From: CAYUPI01 sp964446585
GTDB taxonomy: Bacteria > Verrucomicrobiota > Verrucomicrobiia > Limisphaerales > UBA8199
Assembly (NCBI GenBank): GCA_964446585.1
Contig: CAYUPI010000069.1
Location: 1 to 27,132 of the forward strand
Reading direction: 5' to 3'
DNA: 27,132 bases
The translations under genes and the position numbers were made by a program. This document shows, in pieces, positions 16,315 to 25,500 of this stretch. The notes beneath the pieces were generated by a model. It saw only the letters and a list, made by a program, of their open reading frames with translations. It searched no databases and was not told the DNA's origin. The first letter of the stretch is position 1; the number at the start of each line of letters is the position of its first letter.

Positions 16315-17592
16315 ATGCCAGGCCTCGAACTTAGAAAGGACGCGCCCGTGCCTGCTCCCGATTTGCCCGGAGCTATTGCGTTGACACTGCCGGCGCCCTC
16401 CGGGCTGGCGGGCGATGTGGTGCGGAAGGTGGTGAAACTGCCGCAGCCCCTCGAACGAGACATGGGCGCGGCCGAGAGCGCCTGCCAATGGCCGATTGAG
16501 TTCATGAGCCGTGAAACCTTCAGGAAGGGGGAGCAGCTTTTCAAACTCGGCGATCGCGCGGAGAAGCTCTTCTATATTGCTAAAGGCGTGATCCGGCTGC
16601 CAGAGATCAACCGGTTGATCCAAGCCGGGCAGGTGCTTGGCGAGATGGGAATCTTTTCTCCGGGCCGGGAGCGGACGGCCACGGCGATAGCCGAGGAAGA
16701 CGTCGAGGCCTACACCATGGGCGTCGATGAAGTCCGGCGTCTGATGAGCCGTGATCCCGAGCTGGCGATCAATCTCATTCAGTTAAGCATCAAACGCCTG
16801 ATCGAGAACCTGAAAGCGGAGACGGAAGCCCGGGAACGGATCAACGCCGAACTTCGCATCGCCCGTGATATCCAGACCAGCATGTTGCCGCGCACGTTCC
16901 CGCCGTTTCCGGGACGAAAGGAATTCGAGATTTACGCGATGATGGAGCCCGCCAAGGAAGTGGGCGGCGACCTGTACGACTTTTTCCTCGTGGACAAGAA
17001 CCGGCTGTGCCTGTTCGTGGGCGATGTTTCCGGCAAAGGGGTGCCGGCGGCGCTTTTCATGGCGCTGTGCAAAACACTGCTGAAGAGCGAAGCGATGCGC
17101 CAGTATCCGGCCAGTGAAATCCTTGCCCGGGTGAACAACTTGCTCTGTCCGGACAATCATGAGTGCATGTTCGTAACGGTCTTTTGCCTGATCCTCAATA
17201 TCCAGACTGGCGAGGCGGAATTTTGCAGCGCGGGCCACAACCCTCCGTTGATGTGCACCCACGACGATGGTGCCGTGGAGTTTCTATGTGCCCCGCCTGG
17301 ATTTGTAGTCGGCTTCCAGGAAAACCTCAGCTACCAGTCCAAGACGATCCGGTTCAAGCCGGGCGACCTGCTGCTGCTGTACACCGACGGCGTCACCGAG
17401 GCCGAGAATTCCAACCAGGAACTTTTCTCTTCCGAGCGGTTCCGGTCTTGTGTCTCCGCACTGCGACACAGGGAGGTGAAGGAACTCATCGCCGGGGTCA
17501 GGCAGGAGATAGCCCTCCATGCCCAAAGCCACCCCCAGTCCGACGACATCACGATGCTGGCTTTCAAGTACAAAGGACCCGCGGCAAGTTGA
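16315..17592 (+). CDS. PP2C-type (SpoIIE/RsbU) phosphatase with N-terminal cyclic-nucleotide-binding-like domain
   Basis: Of 425 residues, about 63-165 match a cNMP-binding fold: FRKGEQLFKLGDRAEKLFYIAKG, then the phosphate-cassette-like GEMGIFSPGRERTAT. A helical linker (about 155-190) leads to the phosphatase, which carries RDIQTSMLP, GGDLYDFF, GDVSGKGVPAALFMA, SAGHNPPL, LYTDGVTEA and SDDITML, so the metal-binding aspartates are present. Such enzymes dephosphorylate STAS proteins. The two STAS genes across the divergent promoter are the natural substrates. The start at 16315 leaves almost no leader after the candidate promoter. Met50 (16462) or Met64 (16504), still before the cNMP domain, are alternatives. 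Confidence 0.9.
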   Translation: MPGLELRKDAPVPAPDLPGAIALTLPAPSGLAGDVVRKVVKLPQPLERDMGAAESACQWPIEFMSRETFRKGEQLFKLGDRAEKLFYIAKGVIRLPEINRLIQAGQVLGEMGIFSPGRERTATAIAEEDVEAYTMGVDEVRRLMSRDPELAINLIQLSIKRLIENLKAETEARERINAELRIARDIQTSMLPRTFPPFPGRKEFEIYAMMEPAKEVGGDLYDFFLVDKNRLCLFVGDVSGKGVPAALFMALCKTLLKSEAMRQYPASEILARVNNLLCPDNHECMFVTVFCLILNIQTGEAEFCSAGHNPPLMCTHDDGAVEFLCAPPGFVVGFQENLSYQSKTIRFKPGDLLLLYTDGVTEAENSNQELFSSERFRSCVSALRHREVKELIAGVRQEIALHAQSHPQSDDITMLAFKYKGPAAS

Positions 17593-17806
17593 TGTGGCAG
17601 ATTTGGGCCAAGAACTCTCTGCCTGGGATGAAGAGGGACTTAGAATGCAAACGGCTGTGAGCCGATCAAGTGTAATAGCGCAGAGCGGGTTCGCTGCGCA
17701 CGAGCATTCAAAGTTTTTGGTAGGGCTGCCCAACGACGCTCGTTCCGAAACAGTTGGATGAAAATATCGTGCAAAGGGCTACGCGCCCCCTTACCTTACG
17801 CGGCAC

Positions 17807-18664
17807 ATGTATGACCCCGTTCTGACAAAAGACCCACGAGCTGTCGAAGCCGAGGTTCAGGCGGCTTATTTGAGCATGTTCCCTGGGGGCGACAAGCAAC
17901 TGGTGCCGCGGGTCTTTGGCTGGGCCGAGGCATGTTTCACCGGCGGCTATCGGGATTACCAGCCGGTGGATGCCCGCTACCACGATTTCGAGCATACCCT
18001 CCAGGGCACGCTCTGCATGGCGCGGCTTTTACGAGGCCGCCATTTTGCCGAGACACAGCCGCGGCTGACACAGCGGATGGTGGAGCTGGGCGTACTGGCG
18101 ATTCTGTTTCACGATACTGGCTACCTGAAAAAACGTGATGACGTCGAGGGCACCGGCGCCAAGTATACGGTCGTTCATGTGACTCGCAGCGCCGAGTTCG
18201 CGGAGCAATTGCTTGCTGAAAAAGGGTACCAGGACGGCGAGATCCGGGCGGTTCAGAACATGATTCACTGCACCGGAGTGGACGCGGTCTTGAGCATTAT
18301 CGCATTTCAGAGCGAAATGGAAAAAGTGACCGGATTCGCTCTAGGCACGGCAGACTTGCTGGGGCAGATGGCGGCGGAGGATTACGTGGAGAAACTTCCC
18401 ATTCTTTACTCGGAATTTGCCGAGGCGGTCCGCTACACCACGGACCGAACCCACTTCATCGCGATGTTCTCCAGTGCCTCGGACCTGATGCTTAAAACGC
18501 CGGGATTCTGGGAGAAATATGTGCTCAAGAAACTGGACCGCGATTTCGGCGGAGTGTACCGATTCCTGAACGATCCTTATCCCTCCGGCCGGAATAAGTA
18601 CTTAGAGCAAATCGAGGCGAATATGCAGCGTCTGAAACAGCAAATGGCGCCGCAAGCCGCATAG
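17807..18664 (+). CDS. HD-domain phosphohydrolase
   Basis: The 285-residue cytosolic protein has the metal-binding set of HD hydrolases: YHDFEHTLQ (His59/His63), LFHDTGYL (His102-Asp103), a later His in MIHCTG (His154) and Asp183 in GTADLLGQMA. The YHDFEH segment resembles the helix that carries the first metal ligand in class I cyclic-nucleotide phosphodiesterases, although the rest of that signature is not met. It follows the cNMP-domain phosphatase by 214 bp on the same strand, so a role in setting a nucleotide signal read by that domain is attractive but unproven. I see nothing recognisable in the 214-bp gap. Confidence 0.8.
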   Translation: MYDPVLTKDPRAVEAEVQAAYLSMFPGGDKQLVPRVFGWAEACFTGGYRDYQPVDARYHDFEHTLQGTLCMARLLRGRHFAETQPRLTQRMVELGVLAILFHDTGYLKKRDDVEGTGAKYTVVHVTRSAEFAEQLLAEKGYQDGEIRAVQNMIHCTGVDAVLSIIAFQSEMEKVTGFALGTADLLGQMAAEDYVEKLPILYSEFAEAVRYTTDRTHFIAMFSSASDLMLKTPGFWEKYVLKKLDRDFGGVYRFLNDPYPSGRNKYLEQIEANMQRLKQQMAPQAA

Positions 18665-18745
18665 GATGTCGAAGGCTCCTCGTCCCAGCTCCGGGTTTCA
18701 CTGCAGCCAATTCCAGAATTTCGAAGCCCGGCTCAGCGCTCAGGC
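18665..18745. terminator. Possible bidirectional terminator hairpin between convergent genes
   Basis: CCGGGTTTC at 18691-18699 pairs with GAAGCCCGG at 18723-18731 (one G-T pair) around a 23-nt loop, in the 81-bp gap between convergent genes. No clear U-tract follows, so the call is weak. Confidence 0.25.
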
Positions 18746-19282
18746 TTAGATTCCCGCGCCTTCCGCGAACACGTGAATTTCGTCATTGAAATCGCGCACG
18801 ATTGGATCTGTCAGGGAGTACTGCCCCATCACCAGCAGTGGCGGTGAATAGAGGTGGAGTGTCACCAGATCGGCCTTGCCTGGCTGAAGGTTTGAGAGTT
18901 GGTGAATGTCCATGTCCTCCGTCGCGCAGATGAATCCCTCAGACATCTGGCGGGTCCGCTCGGGAAACAGGTGTCCATCTTCGGTCAATTGAAACACCGT
19001 CTCGGTGGCCTCGCCGCGGATGACGCGCACGGCGCAAGCGGAGCCACGATGGTCGTGAATCGGGCTGCGCTGCCCATTGCGCCAGCACAACACCAGCGCG
19101 TGATATGCGGGGCCCGCGTGCATCAGATTGCGCCGGTACCGTTCCGGCGAAAATTGGGCGAAGGGCTCGAGCGCCGCCCACTCCAAGCGCAATCGTTTCA
19201 GACCGCGAATCAACTCCTCCATCGGAATGCGCTCCTGAAATTTGTCCAGTTGCCCGAACCACCCATCCAAGGTCAGTTGCAT
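18746..19282 (-). CDS. cdo: Cysteine dioxygenase type I
   Basis: The 178-residue cupin protein would oxidise cysteine with O2 to cysteine sulfinate at a mononuclear iron site. Iron ligands are visible as His76 and His78 in SPIHDHRGS and His127 in DIHQLSN. LHLYSPPL near 142-149 carries the tyrosine-containing segment typical of the family, and the length fits bacterial CDOs. The start at ATG 19282 was chosen because the conserved sequence begins there (MQLTLDGWFGQLDKF). The frame is open to 19546, but that part overlaps the divergent sulfite oxidase gene and is not CDO-like. The pairing with sulfite oxidase 127 bp away supports the assignment. Confidence 0.9.
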   Translation of the reverse strand: MQLTLDGWFGQLDKFQERIPMEELIRGLKRLRLEWAALEPFAQFSPERYRRNLMHAGPAYHALVLCWRNGQRSPIHDHRGSACAVRVIRGEATETVFQLTEDGHLFPERTRQMSEGFICATEDMDIHQLSNLQPGKADLVTLHLYSPPLLVMGQYSLTDPIVRDFNDEIHVFAEGAGI

Positions 19283-19409
19283 ACGTTTTCGCTGGTGACA
19301 TGCGTAGCATAACATTTGGGACCGAGCCGTCAATACTTGCGCCGGTGGCACCACTCGATGTTGTTTCTGAGCTTGTCCCGCGCCTCTAATCGTTGCTAGG
19401 CTCGGATGC

Positions 19410-20564
19410 ATGAACCGCGTTGAGCTAGAAAACCGAGCCGCTCCTCCGCTGGCTGCAAGCCAACATCCGTTTCCAGGCCTGATCATCCGCGAGCGAGACC
19501 CCGAAAATCTCGAGTTCCCGTTCTCGACGCTCACCAGTTCCCTCACTGCGAACGAACAGTTCTTCGTCCGCAGCCACTTTCCGGTGCCAAAACTGAATGC
19601 TCGGGACTGGAGACTTAAGGTGGAAGGCCGGGTTGCGCGGCCACTGGTGTTGAGCTACGACGAGCTGACGAGAATGCCTGCGCGGACGTTGACTATGGTG
19701 ATGGAATGCGCGGGCAACAGCCGCATCTTCCTCTCTCCCAAAGTCGGCGGTTTGCAGTGGGAGCTCGGGGCCGTGGGCAATGCTGAGTGGACGGGAGCAC
19801 CGCTTGCGGACGTCCTGGACCGAGCAGGCCTCAACCCCGAAGCGATCGAAGTAGTTTTGGAGGGCGCCGATAGTGGCGAGATCAAAAAGGAACCAGTCTC
19901 GCCCGGCAAAATCTGCTATGCCCACAGCCTGCCTTTGGCAAAAGCCCTTAGGCCCGAAGTGATTCTTGCTTACAAGATGAACGGTGAGCCACTAACCGCC
20001 TCGCATGGATTTCCCGTGCGTGCCGTCGTAGCGGGCTGGTATGGCATGGCCTCCGTCAAGTGGCTCACGCGGATCCTGGTGATCGACCGTGTCTTCCGCG
20101 GCTATTTTCAGACTTCGGACTATACGTTTTGGGACACGCGCGACGGTCTTCCAATTCAGTTGCTGCCCGTCGGTGAAGTCGAGGTCAAAGCGGAAATCGC
20201 CCGCCCGGCCCGTCACGAGATTCTGCCGGCGGATTCGGTTTATCGTGTCCACGGCGCTGCCTGGACCGGCGAGTCCGTCGTGACAAAGGTGGAAGTCAGC
20301 ACCGACGAGGGCAAAACCTGGCGCGCGGCGCAGTTGCTCGGGCCGGGCACCGAGCATTCCTGGCGGTTGTGGGAACACCATTGGCGCACACCAGCCCAGC
20401 CCGGCCACTATAAACTCATGGCCCGGGCGACGGATGCGCGCGGCGGAACCCAGGCAACCGATCGCGATCCCCACCGCGGGACTTACATGATTAGCCACAT
20501 TCAAGCGATTGAGGTTGAGGTCCGGAAGCTCTCGGCCGGAGCGGCCGAAAGCTACGCGATTTGA
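19410..20564 (+). CDS. Sulfite oxidase-type molybdopterin oxidoreductase
   Basis: Of 384 residues, the N-terminal part (about 60-240) is the oxidoreductase molybdopterin-binding domain, with the Mo-ligand Cys100 in MECAGNSR. SHGFPVRAVVAGWYGMASVKWL marks the conserved C-terminal end of that domain. Residues about 260-370 form the Mo-co dimerisation domain (GAAWTGESVVTKVEVSTDEGKTW). There is no haem-b5 domain, TAT signal or membrane segment, so it would be a cytoplasmic plant-type enzyme or use another acceptor. Divergent from cysteine dioxygenase, it probably removes sulfite formed from cysteine sulfinate. The stop is 22 bp from the convergent beta-propeller gene. Confidence 0.9.
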   Translation: MNRVELENRAAPPLAASQHPFPGLIIRERDPENLEFPFSTLTSSLTANEQFFVRSHFPVPKLNARDWRLKVEGRVARPLVLSYDELTRMPARTLTMVMECAGNSRIFLSPKVGGLQWELGAVGNAEWTGAPLADVLDRAGLNPEAIEVVLEGADSGEIKKEPVSPGKICYAHSLPLAKALRPEVILAYKMNGEPLTASHGFPVRAVVAGWYGMASVKWLTRILVIDRVFRGYFQTSDYTFWDTRDGLPIQLLPVGEVEVKAEIARPARHEILPADSVYRVHGAAWTGESVVTKVEVSTDEGKTWRAAQLLGPGTEHSWRLWEHHWRTPAQPGHYKLMARATDARGGTQATDRDPHRGTYMISHIQAIEVEVRKLSAGAAESYAI

Positions 20565-20586
20565 GCGGGGGAAGGCCCAGATCGCT

Positions 20587-22482
20587 CTACTGCTGGCCGA
20601 TGCGATAGAACCGAGCGGCGCCGCCTGGTACGATTAAATCATCAAAAGTATTGGTGCCAGTTCCTGCGGAGGTGCCGGGACCGAGGATCGACCAATGGGT
20701 GAGATCGCTGGAGACTTCCACGACGTTGTTGATTCCCAGTGGCGCGCTGTAAACCAAATGAATTGAATCCGGGCTAGACCGGTGAGAGACCGACCAAATC
20801 ACCGAACGCAGCCCAAAGACCGCCAAAGCGTTGGTTGTGCCGAGATACACTTTGCCGCTCGCGATGGTGGGCACGACGAATTTGACGTAGCTGACCTGAT
20901 CGGGGAGCCCAGCCTGGGTGCTCACAATGCTGTCATAGAGTTTGTGCGAGAGATCCTCGGCGTCGTAAGCCCGCAGAGGAGCGACGAATGTGTTACCGAC
21001 CGCCAACTGCCAGACGATGCCGTTGTTCGTGCCATTGGCCGAGATGCTGGGTGGTGCGCCCCGGAATGCGAAAGCCTCGGTGGCCTGCGACAGTGGCGTG
21101 GCATTGATTGTGCCGCTCGCAATTGAAAATGATTTCAAGACCTCCCCCTCTGCCTGCAAGTAAAGGCGATTCTTGAAAAGAGCTGGCATTCCGAAAAAAT
21201 GTGGTGGTCCGGATTGTAATGAATAGAACGGCAATTCCTGAACTATCTGGCTGTTGTTGGCCGGGTTGAAGTGGCCCATGTTATCCCGATCCAGCAGGTA
21301 AAACTTCCCGTCTTTGCCTGCCGCCACCAGCAGGTGCGGGTGCATTACGCTTCCTACCGAGTCCGGCAAAACCATAGCCCCACCCGAGCCAAGATCGTTG
21401 TCGCCGGAGTCCATGGCAGCCTGGTCGTGGGGCGTGAAATAGTCGGTCACGGTAAGGTCGGGACCTGGGACCAGCTTGAGGACGCTATCGCCGAAAGTTT
21501 GCGGGTTGGGAGTCGTATCAAAAGCTCCATTGCCGGTAACACAGTAGATCGCCCCGTCCGGATCTGCTGCGAGTCCCGCGCCGGACATCCAAATGCCGCC
21601 CTGGCGGGCGTTCGGGGAGACATTGAAAGCGGCGACCTGCTGCAGGGTTTGCACATTATACCCCATGATCCAGCCGTGGAACGGACCGCCATCGCAGTTA
21701 GAGGAGGCCCAAGCGACATAAACGACGCCGCCGACCAGCAACAGGGCGGCACGTTGCAGATGGATTGCCGAGTCGAAGCTCAGCATGCCCCCGCTGCTGC
21801 CGTCACCCGTGCCGAGCACCGACGCGGCAATCACCACTGGGCTGTTGAGCCGTTCGTTGCCGTTGGTGATGTCCAGCGCATGCAAGCGGTGCACTTGAAT
21901 TAATGTCTGGTTGTTGGGAGGTGGCAGTGGCTCCTTGGTCCGCGCCACAAGGTAAAGCGTGCCGCCGGTGGCGTCGATGACCGGTGTGCCGACGATCCCG
22001 ATCTCGTTCTCCCGGAACGACGGGCAGCCACCGACGTCGGCGGTCGTGACGGGAGTAATCCCCGAGGCCGGGTTTATGAAAGAAGTGTGCCAAAGCGGAG
22101 CAGAGTTGGGTCCAATGTTACTGTCCGCATCGAAGGCATAGACGCTGTCGTGCTCGGTGGCGACGAAGACAACATTGTGCGCGCCCTTGCCCGGAATGCT
22201 TAGCCCGGAGACATACAGCGGCTGGGCATACACGACGCCGTCCACCGGTTGCGAAAAGATTTTGCCGAATCCGTAGAGATTGACGTTCGTGGGTGTCAAA
22301 ATCGTCTCATTCGTATTGAGGCCGGTTCGGGCGTTGTCGTTGTGGTAGGTCAAGACATTGACCTGGGCTCGAAGAGACAACGCGACGCCCAAGGTCAGCG
22401 CGATGACGAATCTCAAGGAAACCAATTCGTGTCGGCCCATGGCAGGAAAACGAAGTTGGCGTGTTGCAAAACTGACATTCAA
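20587..22482 (-). CDS. Secreted PQQ/WD40-like beta-propeller protein with C-terminal surface module
   Basis: The 631-residue protein carries an N-terminal signal (SLRFVIALTLGVALSLRAQ). Then come repeated blades typical of quinoprotein-like propellers, for example VVFVATEHDSVYAFDADS, GTPVIDATGGTLYLVART, LLVAAGKDGKFYLLDRDN and VYLGTTNALAVFG. The last about 70 residues are a beta-rich module, with VEVSSDLTHW and the final ARFYRIGQQ, much like the end of the protein at 3616-5280. No catalytic PQQ residues could be identified, so it may be a non-enzymatic surface protein. Start: a TTG at 22482 sits 4 nt after AAGGAGG, while Met15 (ATG 22440) gives a more usual signal peptide but has no ribosome-binding site. 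The choice is open. Confidence 0.8.
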   Translation of the reverse strand: MNVSFATRQLRFPAMGRHELVSLRFVIALTLGVALSLRAQVNVLTYHNDNARTGLNTNETILTPTNVNLYGFGKIFSQPVDGVVYAQPLYVSGLSIPGKGAHNVVFVATEHDSVYAFDADSNIGPNSAPLWHTSFINPASGITPVTTADVGGCPSFRENEIGIVGTPVIDATGGTLYLVARTKEPLPPPNNQTLIQVHRLHALDITNGNERLNSPVVIAASVLGTGDGSSGGMLSFDSAIHLQRAALLLVGGVVYVAWASSNCDGGPFHGWIMGYNVQTLQQVAAFNVSPNARQGGIWMSGAGLAADPDGAIYCVTGNGAFDTTPNPQTFGDSVLKLVPGPDLTVTDYFTPHDQAAMDSGDNDLGSGGAMVLPDSVGSVMHPHLLVAAGKDGKFYLLDRDNMGHFNPANNSQIVQELPFYSLQSGPPHFFGMPALFKNRLYLQAEGEVLKSFSIASGTINATPLSQATEAFAFRGAPPSISANGTNNGIVWQLAVGNTFVAPLRAYDAEDLSHKLYDSIVSTQAGLPDQVSYVKFVVPTIASGKVYLGTTNALAVFGLRSVIWSVSHRSSPDSIHLVYSAPLGINNVVEVSSDLTHWSILGPGTSAGTGTNTFDDLIVPGGAARFYRIGQQ

Positions 22483-22486
22483 CCAT

Positions 22487-22493
22487 CCTCCTT
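22487..22493 (-). promoter_or_regulatory. Strong Shine-Dalgarno AAGGAGG before the beta-propeller gene
   Basis: AAGGAGG reads leftward here. It is 4 nt from the in-frame TTG (22482) and 8 nt from an out-of-frame ATG (22478) that opens a 21-codon frame ending at 22413, overlapping the start of the main gene. It therefore bears on which start is used. Confidence 0.6.
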
Positions 22494-22590
22494 GGGTCGG
22501 TGAGTGTCAAGGACGGTGCGCCCCTTCAATTGGTTGCGATCCGAATTTTGGCCACTTTTTGACTAATGACCAGAGCGCCGCACAACTCCC

Positions 22591-25500
22591 TCACGCCCTG
22601 ACTTGCTTCGTTCTCGGTTTCCCTGCCCGCTGCACGCGCAGGGTATGGCCGCGGCCATTTTCGAAGGGCTCGACGGTGGCGGTAACTTCCAGCACGCGGT
22701 AACGGACGGTGTTCAGGCCGTAGGATTTGTACGTTTTGGCGAACAGTTCGGTTTCCACTATGCCGGTGAGGTCGGCAATGGTGATGAACTTCATCGGTTC
22801 GCCGGTGACCTGATGGAAGAGGCGCTGTTCGATGACCAGGCCGCAGGTGACGATTTGCTCGCCGACATGTTCGCCGAGGCGGTTGATCGGACAATAGGTA
22901 TCCCAGGCGATGTCAGGGAACAACTCGAGCGGGTGGCCGCTGACGGGATAGCCGAGGAGTTCTTCTTCGGCGCGCAGGCGCTCGAGGCGGGTCGGTTCGG
23001 AGAGAGGGACGGAAGGCAGATGCGCGAGGTCGGCGGGGGGAAGAAGCCAGGGCTGGTTGAGAGAGGGAACATTGAACTCTGAACCTTGAACTTTGAACTT
23101 TGAAGCTGATACGTGATACGTGATGCGTGATGCGTGATGCGTCCTCGACACTCGACGCTCGACCCTTTCTCCTGACTTCTTGTCTGGGCATTTTGCATTC
23201 TGCATTTTGCATTCTGCATTTCCTTTGAACTCCCAGTATTGCGCAGTGCGGGGCTTGCCAAACTCATCGAAGGCGCCGACGCGGATGAGGGATTCCATCT
23301 CTTCGGGAAGCGGTTGGACGCGCAGGAAGAAATCAGTCAGGGAGGAGAATGGGCCGTGCTCGTGCTCGCGCAGGATTGCTTCTTTGGTGCGGTTGGTCAG
23401 GCCTTTGACGTTCAGGAGCGGGACGCGGATGTGAGAGGAGGGTCGAGGGTCGAGGGTCGAGGGTCGAGGGTTCCGTGATGCGTGAAACGTGAAACGTGAA
23501 ACATAAGGCGTGGAGTGGGGTTCCCGCTCGCCCCTCGCCCCTCGCCCCTCGCCCCTCGTGACTGTGAACTGCGGTCCGGGCTCGTTGACCGACGGCGGCA
23601 GCAGCGGAATGCCGAGGCGGTGACATTCGAGGACATAGACCAGCGGCGAGTAAAAGCCTTTGCCATTAGTGAGCACGGCGGCCATGACTTCGGCGGGATA
23701 ATGGCGCTTGAGCCAGGCGGATTGATAGGCTTCAACGCCGTAAGCGGTGCTGTGCGCTTTGCAAAAGGCGTAGCCGCGAAAACCCGAAACCAGGTTCCAC
23801 ACTTCGATGATTTCGTTTTCAGAGCGGCCACGCTTGCGGGCGCAATCGGCAAACTCGATTTGGATTTGGTCGATGAGTTCAATCTTGTCTTTCCCCAGAG
23901 CGCGGCGGAGGACGTCGGCGCGGCCGGGCGGCAGTCCGGCAAAGGCTTCGCAAATTTGCAGGATATGTTCTTCATAAACCACCAGACCATAAGTGCTGCG
24001 CAGGCAGGGCTCGAGCGACGGGTGCAGATAGCGCACAGGACTGAGACCCTGGTAACGGCGCGCGAATTCCATTTTCTTGCTCTCATTGGCCGCTCCCGGT
24101 CGGATCACCGACACGATGGCGATGAGTGTGTCGATGTCATGCACGTTGCACATTTTGCACAGCGAGATCATGGCCGGGCTCTCGATATGATGCACGGCGC
24201 GGGCGTTGCCGCTGGCGATGAGCTCCCAGATCTGCGGATCGTCCCACGGTCCCATCGGTGAAGGAAATCCGAAGATGTGTTCCGTGTTCCGTGTTCCGTG
24301 TTCCGTGAGGGCAGGGTGGGCTGAATCGTTGAATCGTTGAACCCCGAAAGCATTCGGGGCAGGTTGTTGCAGCGTTGAACCCCGAAAGCATTCGGGGCAG
24401 GTCGTTGAATCGTTGAACGGTTGTGCCTCGACCCTCGACCCTCGACCCTCGGCACTTTCCCTGAACTTTGAACTTTGAACTTTGAACTCTGAACTCTGAA
24501 TTCTGCACTCCGCACTCAACATTTCCAGCACATCCCTCATCACCGCCAATCCTCCTTGCGCCAAAATGTCCATCTTGACCAAACCCACTGCCTCGACTGA
24601 GTCCATGTCGAAATGCGTTGTGGGATAGCCTTTGGCCGAGATGAAGCAGGGGGTGATTTCGTCCATGGGCTGGCGCGAGAGCACCAGGCCGCAGGGATGC
24701 ATCTTGGGGTAGCGCGGGAACCCGTCGAGAAAGGCCGCCAGTTGGAGCGCGGTGCGATACGGCTCTTCCTGGAACGGCATGTCGCGGCACTCCTGCATGA
24801 TGGCCACGGCTTCGACCAGATCGGTCGCCCGGGAAAAATGTGGCAGCCGCTCCGTGAGCCGACGGACCTGGAATTCGGACACGCCCAGGACTTTGGCGAT
24901 TTCCGCGAAGGCGCTGCGGGATTGGAAAGTGGAGAAGCCGCCCACTACGGCCACGTTCTTCGGCCCGTACCTTTCGAAAATCAAATCGACGACGTCATCT
25001 TTGCGGTCGTGCGGGAAATCGACGTCGATATCGGGCAGCTTGTTGAGCGCCATGCGGTCCCTGTTGAGGAAGCGGCGGAAATAGAGCTCGAAGCGGATTG
25101 GGCAAACGCCGCTGATTTCGAGACAATAACAGGCCAGCGAATCAGCCGCGCTGCCGCGTGTGATCCATTCGATACCTCGCCGGCGGCATTCCTGCAGGAT
25201 GTCCCACATCACCAGGAAGTATTCCTCGTAACTGACCTCGGTAATGATGGCGAGTTCCTGCTCGAGTTGCGGTTTGAGCCGGGCATGGTCTTTTGGATAG
25301 CGGCGCTGGAGCCCTTCCATGACCAAGCGTCGCAAAAAGGCGGCAGGCGGGGAGCCGTCCGACGGCGCGTAGCCGGGAAATTGCGGTTTGCCCAGCGAAA
25401 AAGTGAAGGAGCAGCGCTCGGCAATTTCGCGGCTGTGGGCCAGCAGTTCCGGATGGGCGGCCAGGAGCTTTTGCGTCTCGACGTCGGAACGGAAGTGATA

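Noticed and set aside
19283..19546. N-terminal extension of cysteine dioxygenase
   Set aside because: It would overlap the divergent sulfite oxidase gene and has no family resemblance.
23067..24512. Tandem repeats considered as CRISPR or minisatellite loci
   Set aside because: Units are 7-8 bp with no spacers and lie within a coding frame; no cas genes are present.
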